DNA of 25,362 bases from Polyrhizophydium stewartii. Taxonomy: Eukaryota; Chytridiomycota; Chytridiomycetes; Rhizophydiales. Positions 11,601 to 20,898 of this stretch are shown here, piece by piece; within the stretch, counting starts at the first letter, position 1, and the number at the start of each line of letters is the position of its first letter. Position numbers and translations under genes: made by a program. The stretch spans positions 1 through 25,362 of the forward strand of contig JADGIZ010000110.1 of assembly GCA_027604665.1 (NCBI GenBank), written 5' to 3'. The notes beneath the pieces are model-generated. The model had not been told where the DNA came from. It was given only the letters and a program-made list of their open reading frames with translations, and made no database searches.

Positions 11601-14600
11601 CTGTCCGGGCGCTCAAAATCAGAGTTTGCGTCAAACTTTTTGTTCTATCGCCCGACACCAGTCTCGTCGGCGGCGACAACGCCCCAAGGAGCCGTACCGG
11701 CGCCGTGGGCGTCGACCACGGCCGGGGTATCGGAATACAAGCTACCGACCAGGGAGTCGCCCATGATCAATGTGGATAGCCCCGAGGCGCTCGATCTGTA
11801 CCGTGCCCTTGTCGAGATAGCCGACACGCCGCTCTTTGTGAATGTGGAATGCGTCTTCCGCCAGGGCAACTGCGAGATTCGCGTACCAGCGTTTGATGCA
11901 TTGCCGTCGCAGTATCCGGCCGAGTTGGACCGCAACCGTCAGCGCACTGCAGGCTCGGATGCCGCAGGTAACCCTCAAAACAGCAGCCCGGCTAATGTCT
12001 TTTTGGACACCCACTCGATGGGCGACGGTGCTTCATACGCGAGCGGCGCGTCGTACACAAGCGCTGACGCGGCAAGCTATGCGAGTGAGAACAACGCCGG
12101 CTCGTCCGATTTGCGCACTGCAACGCTGTGCATCAACTGCTGGACGCTGCGGATGCCCCGCGCAGACGCCGAGTCCACTTTTGAGGCGAATGCATCGAGC
12201 TCGACGGCCCATGTGCGTCGCGCACCCGCATCGGACGTCACCCCGTCGGCGAACACGTCACCCGACCAACAGACACCCGTGCGAGAGAGCAGCACTTCGA
12301 CGCCGGCGCATCGCGCTGGCTCTGCACTTGCTGGTCTCGAGCGCGCGCACTTATCCCCTGATATGCGGACGTCGGTCGAAAACATGCGACGCAACATCGA
12401 GAACCTCTCGCGCGAGCGTATCCTTCGAAGCATGCTCAGCGAAGAGGCGGACGGCTTTTCAATCCCCTCGGGCACTCTTTATGCAGCACAAAGCCTCATG
12501 CGCATGCGGCATGCAGGCAGCGGTATTGCTCTTCCAGGCCTTGCCGGTCTGTCGTCTCCACAGTCGGACTCTGCTTCGGCCGGAGCTTCGACAACTCCCG
12601 AGTCGCTGCGCACAACTCTCGAGCGCGACTCTGTGCACCTGCGTATCCCAATCATGTTTCTCGATCCAGGCGTTTGCTTGGGCTTCTTCCGCGCAAACAT
12701 CTCTTTCTTCCGAAGCGGCGGAGTCGATATCCACCAAATCGGCGACAGCTTCTATCTCATGGATGTTGTGCGCGAGGGATGTGGTGCGTCTGGGCTTTTG
12801 TAGAAGCAGCACATGTGCGGCATGTTGACACTCTATCCGGTCAGCCCCCCGAAAGTACTGGGCGTTCATTGTCCCAAAGCTGTACGAGCTCCATCTGTAT
12901 CTTTACGGTGCATTCCTGTCTGTCGACGAGCGCGTAGCTATTGTACTTCACGTTGCCAAGCTTGCGCGCGACTGCTCCGAGCGTGCCAACAGGCTCAAGC
13001 TGCTGCACGACCTCAAAGAAACGCAATCCGCCAGGTGAGCGCGGGGGATCTAAGTGGGGCTAATTGCTCGACAGCGCTCGCACGCTGACAAACGCACCCC
13101 GCAGCGAGTACCTCATCCGGCCTTCGCAAGCGGACATTGCAGAGCAGGCAGAGCTCGGAATGACCAGCTCGCCGGCGGTGACAACGTCCATGGACGCCAT
13201 CAACCGTGAGCGCTTTGCCCCCGGCCACTTTGCCTGCCCGCTCGTGTTTGAGCATCCGTTCCAGCTTCATCGGAGGCTTTCGCCTGCGCTTGCGCTCGAC
13301 GCCGTCGACTCGAAGCTCGGTGGCATGGCAATCTCGAACCGAAAGAACTTTTACATCACTTCAGCAAAGTCGTCGGTCTACTATATTCAGGTCGTGACGA
13401 GCGACGCTAGCCAGACCCAGAGCGGACCGCATTCACATCAGGGATCGGCGTACCCTAGTCAACACCAATCTGTCGCCACGCCACTCCATCCTGATCGCCT
13501 GCTGCCCAGCTTCAAGCTCGTCTCGGCGTCGGACCGCACACGCGGCGCGGACACTGGCTTGCTTATCCCTGTGGGGAGCTTCTCCTCTGACGCAGGCGCA
13601 TCCACTCTTGCGAGCGCCTCTCCGGGTGGCGGGCTCGCAAGCACAACGGCCGCGTCGCAGCGTCCCGGCCCAACGTCTTCTGCGTCGCACGCAAGCGGCA
13701 GCGCAGGTAGTCCCAGCAAAACGAAGCCCAGCTCGGGCCATACGCTGCGCCTCTTGGTCTTTGGAGTCGACTCGCCCGGCACAGAGATTACGGACGAGTT
13801 CGTGGCCATGGTGCACGCAAGCCTGCAAAAGAAGACACAGGACCAGCTCAGCGAGTCGTTGGCGCGAAACTTTTCCATCAAGCTCACTCGCGAAGACGTC
13901 GAGTTTATCATGCCTGTAGCCAAGAACACTGATCCGACGCGCACCGTGTACTACCGCCTTCCCATTGAGCTCGAGAACCCGCATCTTTTCCTCCTCATGC
14001 TGCGGCAAATGCTGCTGTCTTTCCTGCGTCCGTTTTCCGGCGGCGACGTCGTTGCAACTCTTTTGAAGCACTACAAGCGCTTCTTTCGGCAGCTGGTTGA
14101 GGATCAGTGCGTCCGAGGTACGGTCAATGAGATCCACGCCTGTGACTTTGCGTTCCTGTACAACTGCTTCAACACGTCGCGAACCCCGACACAGCTCGAG
14201 GCGTCGGTCGGCAGCGGCCTCGCCGCTGTCTGCCTTACGCCGATCTCGCCAGACGGCAAGATCATGTTTCCGTCGCGCGGCGCCGCGGGATTGCAGAATA
14301 CCAAGCACATTGATCTCGACAATTTTGTGCCGTCTGTGGCCGAAAGCGACACGGCAGCCATGGTGTACATGGGTTACAAGGTTGCCGTACAGATCTGGTG
14401 CATGGGCTCACTCAACGTCGATGCGCTCGTGGCCCGCATCAGCCGCGCTTTCCGCACGACGGCTGGCGATTACGCCGTCGAGAGCTACTTCCGCAGCACA
14501 AACTGGATCCAGCTGCCCCCGCACGAGCTGCTCCGCGAGCCGCTGCCCTCGCCCACAAGCCACACCGACACTCCACCAGAGATGGTCCCCACGCCCTCGG

Positions 14601-17600
14601 CTGGCACTGGATCTAGCGTCCTGCGAGGCGCTGCCTCGCCAGAACCTGACGGCGAGAGATCGGCGCCTGCCAGCGCTGGCGCTGCGTCCATGTCTCGCGC
14701 GGAATCCGCCACTTCGTCTGCTGGCCTCACCTCGGACCCGCCATCTCCAACCATGAGCGTGACGCCACGCGCCGACGTATCGCAGCGGCTCGCGCGCCAT
14801 CCGGGACCTTTGGCTCGGGAGGCGTCGGCCGAATCGTCTGCGTCGACCGCAAGTCTTTCCCTTCCTGTTGACATTGCGCAGTTTGACAAGCCGCTTGTCA
14901 TTCTGCCTCAGATGCTGCAGCTGGCGACGACCAACGAGAACCCAGTTGTCCAGTCGTTCAAGGTTGCGACAGAGCTGCCGCTCAACACAGTCGCAAGCGG
15001 CATGCTGGACGTGCTGCGCGAGGAGGGCCTGCAGCTGTATCTGTTTTCGCGAAACACTCTCGGCGGGGAGCTGCGCTATGTCTCGTCGTCGCTGCCGCAC
15101 GAGAACCTTGAAATCATGCTGCTGCTATCGATGTCGGGTATCCCTGTTCTCTCGCCTGCTCATCAAATACCTGGCGCCGCCCCGCAAATGGAATCGATCT
15201 CGGCCTCAAGAATGACGCAAACAAAGGGCATGGGCGAAGCACAAGAGTACATCATCATCGCCGCGACGAGTTTTGTCCACCGCATCGATTCGGCGCTGGG
15301 CTCAGGTGCGGCCCATGAGGGGTCAGATGCTGCAATCGTGACTGCAGGCGCTTCACACACAGACCGCAAAGTCTCGGTGTCGTCTGAGATTTCCGGATCC
15401 GCGCCGTCGCTTGCCAACGCCCGCGACCGTGATCGCGACCGTGAGAGCATCAGCTCGTTTCCTCGACCGCGCGCTCTCAACCAAGCTTACGCCGAAGAAA
15501 CAGCATCCGAGACGAGCACCACCTCGGAGGCGCTGCTCTCGGGAAGCCATCGACAGGGCCAGCACAACCACAACCACCGCTCATCGCGCCTCTTAAGCGA
15601 GCTGGAGGAGCTGCACATGTTCGGGGAGCCATTCGCGCCTGCGTTCCCGATCTACGGCAAGCGCAGTTCGTTCGTCGTCGTGACCATGGCAACCGAGAAC
15701 GTCGGTGTCTACTCGTACAACTGGAAGAAAACAGAGAGCGAGCGCGTGTTTCTCAAAACGCTCAAGCTGCTCAACTGGTGCAAGATACACTACCAGTTCC
15801 AGAAGCGCAAGCTCAGATACATGGGGCTACATCTCGAGCATGACTGCGGCCGAGTCACCAAGTTTGGCGAGAAGCGATACAGCTCCGCCGGGGGCCTCGT
15901 TTCTAGCATCACCGCCAGCAGCACGGGCAGCGGGATTGGCAGCACTGCAGGTACCTTGATGCATTTGTTGGCGGGGCAGGAAGCTCGCGAGGCTCTGAGG
16001 CTGACACTTGCGCAGACCCGTCCATCGAACAAGAGTTGCTATTCCGACCCGAGCGCAAGTTTCGTCGGCTTGACTTTATCTACCACATTGGCAGCTTCGA
16101 CGCCATCAATCTGCAGAAACAGATTGTCGACTGTCTGGAGGTCTTCTTTCGAGACGGCCACGGCAGGGGTCTGCATGCGATCGCCGGCGCTCCGAGCCAT
16201 AGCAAGCCTGCGAGCAAAGTCGGGCTGCCGCATCATCCGCACGCTTTCACGCACAGCGCAGGGGGGCCACCCGCTATGGCCGCTGTGCGCGCCAGGCCGA
16301 TCGGAATTGCACTGCCAGGAGGTCCGGGCATCTCCGGAGGCGCAACGGCGCACGATCCTTCCAAAGCGCTCTCGCTCACGGAGATGTCCAGGGTGCTGCA
16401 GTCGATCGAGCTGATCCATAGTGCGTCAGCCCCCATCTTCTTCTCCGAGCACCGCGAGGACTTGATGGAAAAGTGGACTGCGATCCTGCGCGCGCCGCGA
16501 CTGGACGATCCAAACGTGCTCCGCATCGCCAACGCGAAGATCGTGTCGTCCAGCCACGCAGTCATGGAGGGCCAGAGTCTCGAGACGGTGGATTGGTACA
16601 AGCAGATGGTGGCCGACTTTTTGAGGGATTTTGCCGATTATCTGCAGCTGCTCGGCATGGAGCACGTTCCCTGGGACTTGGCGTCAAGCGCAGAGGCGGG
16701 CCAGCACGGCGGAACTTTTGCGGTCGCACCAAAGTTTGTCATTGAGGCCCCCTCCGTGTTCCTCATGCGCTGCTTCTCGTCTGGCGTCATCATTGTGCAG
16801 TGCGGCTTTTACACGTACTTTGCGACAGTCAATGTTTTAAAGTTCGCCTACCAGCCCGACTCGCGTGCCATCCGAAACCCCAAGGCCGACTTTGCCGCCG
16901 AGTGCGAAAATATGAAGACGCAAACGCACATTGTATCTTGTAAGTTCTTGCTGAGCGACCAGACCTCCAAAGCAGATAAATATGGCTGACCATGCCTGCG
17001 ATGCCAGTCTCGTTTGATTTTCATTTGCGGTACTTCCAGCAGAAGCTTGAAGCAAGCGCAACGGCACTACCGTTTGATCTCGTCCCAGTCTTGCGCAGCT
17101 TTGTGATTCTAAATCCGCGCAAGGCTCGCTTTGCTCGAAACCGCATCCTTCACGGACATTTTCGTCACGAGATGCAAGACGACTCGGGGACTTCGCTGTT
17201 CAAGTACATTCTCAAAAATCCGCAAACTTACGGCTTTGAGCCGCTCACCCATGCCGGCATCACAACAGCCTGCTGGCTCTCGACTCGCGATGCTGCTTTC
17301 CCCCGAATACTTGGGGTGTCTGCGTCAGCGTCCGCAGCTGCAATGTCAGCGGCTGCCGCTGCAGCGGCATCGGCAGCAACCGCAGCTGGTGTTGAGGACA
17401 CATCCGACTGCGAATTCACATACACGCTCATTTTGTGCGCTGCCAAGCAAGATCAGCGAGACTGGCGTCTGTCGGGACATTCCCATACCTCAACAGGATA
17501 CAGCGAGCAGCATGCCGAAGTTTCGCAAGACGGTCAGCGGCCGCAGCATCAATCGCCGCTCAGCCCGACCACGACCTTCCTCGAGATCGAGTATTTTCTG

Positions 17601-18334
17601 CTTATCGTCAACAACGAGTCGCGCTTCCCCTTGATAGACGTTGAGAAAGGCGCGCTGGAGCAGGCCATTGTTGACGATCCGATGCGCGAATACATCTCGG
17701 GCGGCTACTATCTGCACGACATTGCAAAGAACACCGAGAAGCGCATCGAGTCTCTCGTCAGCCAGGTAAGCCGGCTACGCTTCCGTGCCCGGCCTGCTGC
17801 CTCACGCTGCGTCGGGACTTCCGCTGACCGCACAGTGCACCACAGGCGACACGGTACTTTGGCCGAGACTCGCTGTGGTCGCAGCTGCTTGCCGCCGACC
17901 GCACGACGGCGCGCGAGACCGCCGAGTTCCGTGAGACGCAGACAGAGGAGTGGGCACGAGTCTTCATCGAGAAGACGACGCCCAACAGCCGCCGCGTCTC
18001 GGCAATGGACTCGCGCTTCCATGCCCTTGTCTCCGACAGGCGGCTGCCGTGGCTGACAATCATCGAGCACCTGGCGCACACAAATGCTCGGCACGCGCGC
18101 TTCCTCCTGCCCGCCTCGTCGACAGGGCCACGCCACATGTACCTCATCAACCCGGCCAACTCGGACTACATGCTGCACTTTGAAGTCGGCGTGCCGCCGG
18201 GCGAGTCGCGCGTCGCCGTCGACTGCCTGCTTGTCAGCCGCGAGGGCATTCCCGACGCATGCGAGGCGGCGCACTTGAACGACATTGTCAACTCGGTGCT
18301 CTTCTTCTTGTGGTCGGGCCTTGGCCAGCTGTGA
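5669..18334 (+). CDS. SZT2: SZT2-like KICSTOR scaffold protein
   Basis: In animals SZT2 is the large scaffold of KICSTOR, which recruits GATOR1 to lysosomes and restrains TORC1 when amino acids are low. Eleven exons: 5669-5734, 5814-6340, 6434-6506, 6583-8169, 8237-9580, 9645-12783, 12845-13034, 13105-15950, 16016-16939, 17008-17765 and 17846-18334. All phases close, giving 3,980 aa (human about 3,400). Family signs along the length: QVVALHI near the start; a von Willebrand A-like region with DVSPS (D174; human-like DLSPS) and YLTDG (D385) followed by SFGHVPHTEFLRF; LREGFRVQSI (about 630); KPVHRLLVRY (about 965); FAFEYIQEL (about 1206); LLFRPERKFRRLDFIYHI (about 3265); SFDFHLRYFQQ (about 3570); and RYFGRDSLW (about 3820). 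Between these lie Ser/Ala/Pro-rich loops, including an alanine run in exon 10. The exon 6/7 junction is the least certain: the chosen 61-nt intron keeps frame as ..REGC/APRKYWAF.., while donor GTGCGC at 12768 is an alternative. Exon 1 was chosen for its ATG and the joined PPVLEPQVVAL. Confidence 0.92.
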
Positions 18335-18481
18335 CGCTGGGGTTTGGGCCCACATCGCGAGGCCCCAAGGGTATGCGTAATAAAGTGGGGGCTCCGCCCC
18401 CTTCAACACATGGGGTTTGGGCCTGGGCAATAAACTGAAACGCGCCAAACGGCAAAAAATGGACTGACCGCAGCTGTCTCC
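18335..18481 (+). terminator. SZT2 3' end: two AATAAA signals and a hairpin
   Basis: The 147 bp between the SZT2 stop and the next ATG holds AATAAA at 18379-18384 and 18429-18434. It also holds a perfect short inverted repeat GGGGGC-tcc-GCCCCC (18387-18401) and a 13-bp direct repeat TGGGGTTTGGGCC (18338-18350 and 18411-18423). These are probable poly(A) signals for SZT2. The same stretch must also hold the promoter of the downstream LRR gene. Confidence 0.6.
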
Positions 18482-20377
18482 ATGTCCGCGACGGCCGACT
18501 GCTCGGTGCTCTCGACGGCATTCCCGTCACTGGCGCTGCCCGCCAACTGCTGCACCAACCCGCGCGTGACGTGCACGAACGGCCGCATCACGGGCCTGTG
18601 AGTTTGCGCGGGTGGCTCGAACACTGCCGCCGCCGCCGCCGCTGCTCACCCGCTCCGCACCCCTGCTCTGCCTGGCTGTGCTGCGGCTCGCCTGGCTGGG
18701 GCACCCACCTCCACGACGAAACAGCGAGCTCTCGTCAAGCGGACTTTCGGGGCCGATGCCTCAGGCGCTCTCGCAGCTCAACGTGCTGCGCGTCTTGTGG
18801 GTCGCGCTCTCCCATGCCTCGCCCGCAGTCCGCGCGGTGCTGACCGCGGCCGCGTCTGAAGGAGCGTGTTCAACAACTCCTTCACGGGACCGATCCCAAG
18901 CTGGTTCGGCGACATGACCTCGCTCTCGTCACTGTGCGTGCTCGGAACTGCCCTCTTGAACCACCGCGCTTGCTCATGGTGCTGACTGCGTCGCCGCACC
19001 AAGCTACCTCGGGCTCAACAGCTTCAGCGGCACGGTTCCCGACTCGCTGGGCAAGCTCACGGGCCTGCAGACGCTGTGCGTGCAGGCTGTGGTTGAGCCC
19101 ACGGTTGTTCGCTCCTTGTGGCGCTGACATGCAAGTTCCAGGGCTCTTGGGCAAAACAACCTCGCGATGCCCTTGCCCGAGTCCCTTGGCAATCTGCAGG
19201 GCCTGTCGTACCTGTGAGCAAGCCTGCTTCTCGTTGCGCCAACCGTGCTCGTTCAGAACTGACGCATGACACAGAGGCCTCAACGGCTTGCCGTTTTGGC
19301 GCCCGATTCCCGACTGGGTCGGCAAGCTGACGTCGCTGACCTTCCTGTGAGCACGGCATGCTGTTTGGCAAACGAGCGCAAGCCTAGAATGCGTGCTGCT
19401 AACAACGTTTTGACAGCAACCTTGGCTCTTCTTCTTTCAACGGCACGATCCCCGAGTGGCTCGGCAACCTCAAGTCGCTGGAGTCGCTGTATGGCTTGCT
19501 TTGTTGCTGGCCAGCATCAGGGCCGACGCTGACCTTTGAGTCGGCAGGTATCTCGACACGAACGACTTCAGCGGAACGATCCCGGCCTCATTCTCGCAGA
19601 TCAGCAACATCACGACACTGTAAGCCTCTGCTGGCGTGGTTGTTTTGCAAGAGATGCCTGCGGCGTTGCTGACCACTGCTATTTCAGGCACGTTTACAAC
19701 AACCCCAGGCTGACGGGCGAGCTTCCGGCCACGATCTACTCCCAAGGCTCTTGTCTGGCGTCAGGAACCAAGCTGTGCTCGAACAGCACGAACATCCAGA
19801 CGCTCTGCAAGCTGTCTGCCTGTGAGTCGATGCACGCCGGTGTCCCGCAGCGCACTTGGCCTTGTTGACAGACGCTCCTTCAGGCCCTCCTGGCACCCCG
19901 AGCAGCAGCACCAACAACGGCAGCGGCAGCGGCAACAGTGGCAGCAACAGCAGCGGCAGTAACAGCGGCAGTAACAGCGACAGTAACAGCGACAAAAATG
20001 CAGTTGCCAGCACCAACAGCGGGCTGAGCGGCGGCGCCATCGGTGGCATCGTGGCGGGAGTCGTGGTCGTCATCGCGGCCGTTGCAGCGTTTGTGTGGTT
20101 CCGCACACGAGGCCAGAACAACAAGCCGCTGCTGCCTTCCGAGCAGCCGATGATCGGCAGGGAGCCTGTTTCCTCCATCGCCACATCGCCGTCGTATGTT
20201 TCGCGCAGCGGCTCTCCATCTCTCGCGAGCAGCTCGGCATACCAGGACGCCGGCAACGGCTCGGCGCGCCTTGTCGAGTCGATTGTCACCGCTCCTGCCG
20301 GCCCCAACGGAAACAAGGCAGTGCTTGTCGAGCGCGCTCCTGTGCCTGGTGGTGTGCTGTCGGTCAGCCGCCGCTGA
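18482..20377 (+). CDS. LRR single-pass membrane protein 1 (receptor-like, no kinase)
   Basis: Ten exons, 419 aa: 18482-18597, 18725-18796, 18862-18933, 19004-19075, 19142-19213, 19275-19346, 19417-19488, 19548-19619, 19688-19821 and 19872-20377. Exon 1 encodes a Cys-rich N-terminal cap (MSATADC...NCC...VTC.NGRITGL). Exons 2-8 are each exactly 72 nt and encode one plant-type repeat (L.L..N.F.G.IP..LG.L..L). Exon 9 (134 nt) encodes the last repeat and a Cys cap. Exon 10 encodes a Gly/Ser/Asn linker, one membrane helix (GAIGGIVAGVVVVIAAVAAFVWF) and a tail of about 90 residues ending LVERAP..GGVLSVSRR. Introns within the LRR array are phase 2; the one after the cap is phase 1. Such ectodomains usually face outward and bind ligands, but there is no kinase or other recognisable signalling domain and no clear signal peptide after the first ATG. 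The start is supported by the paralogue at 20899, which also opens MSA..DC in a 116-nt exon. Ligand and role are unknown. Confidence 0.88.
18725..19619 (+). repeat. Seven-unit LRR exon array (72-nt exons)
   Basis: Seven consecutive coding exons of 72 nt each hold one 24-residue LRR. The exon breaks at the same codon position (phase 2, inside the Leu codon CT/N or TT/N). Examples of repeat starts are LELSSSGLSG, LYLGLNSFSG and LYLDTNDFSG. Introns between them are 59-71 nt and, by eye, not alike in sequence apart from splice signals. Confidence 0.88.
19955..19990 (+). repeat. 12-nt tandem repeat encoding a Gly/Ser/Asn linker
   Basis: Three near-identical 12-nt units (GGCAGTAACAGC; the third begins GAC) lie in a longer AGC/AAC/GGC-rich stretch from about 19905 to 19995. 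They encode the flexible Gly/Ser/Asn stalk between the LRR cap and the membrane helix. Such stretches change length easily. Confidence 0.7.
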
Positions 20378-20898
20378 TTTCTTCATTCTCCGAACACAGC
20401 CAACACTCAGTAGAAGCACTGCGCTTGCACGCACCAATGAACTGCAAGTCGACCTCGGCATGCAACCGTGCTTCCAGCTTCTGTCTCTTTTTGGGCCTCC
20501 GTCGCAGCTGGTCGCTTGCGACCGACGGCGCTTGGCAACAGAAGATGCCCGAGTGTCGGCAGATGCGCACGCCTGTCGTACGGCGGTATGCGTGGTTTGT
20601 CCGGCCTGCGCGCGGGCTCGCCTGCTGGAGGCAACTGCGTTGTGTGGTGGATGCACGGCGCACGCATGGAGCACAATGAACGGCCATGTGCGGCAGCACC
20701 GGCGGCGAGCCCGGGTCGCACACTTGGTCGTGGACACCGCGCCGCGTGCGGCGCACAATGCGGTGGCGCGGTGACGTCAGTTGCGGCACGCGGCAGGGAC
20801 TGGGACCTTTGGTGCAGCCGTGCACCGAAGGCTGCTGCTTCTTCCACAACCGGCCGCTCCCCTTCCGGCCCGCGAGCACACCGCCTCTCGCTCCCCCA
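20378..20898. other. 521-bp gap between the two LRR genes
   Basis: I see no convincing gene here. The frame of the downstream gene is open back to an ATG at 20686, but that extension is polar, Cys/Arg-rich and not hydrophobic. It has no counterpart in the paralogue, so I left it out. No AATAAA is visible for the upstream gene. The region presumably holds its 3' UTR and the promoter of the next gene. Confidence 0.5.

Noticed and set aside
12768..12784. Alternative SZT2 donor GTGCGC at 12768
   Set aside because: It would also join in frame using acceptor 12860, but gives a longer intron. The 12784 donor GTGCGT with acceptor 12844 fits the usual 61-80 nt length and branch-site position better; this is not certain.
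18387..18401. Bacterial-type intrinsic terminator
   Set aside because: GGGGGC-tcc-GCCCCC is a perfect hairpin but is not followed by a T-run, and the genes are eukaryotic with introns.
20686..20898. N-terminal extension of LRR 2 from an upstream ATG
   Set aside because: The extension is open but polar and Cys/Arg-rich, is not a signal peptide, and has no match in LRR 1, whose start aligns with 20899.
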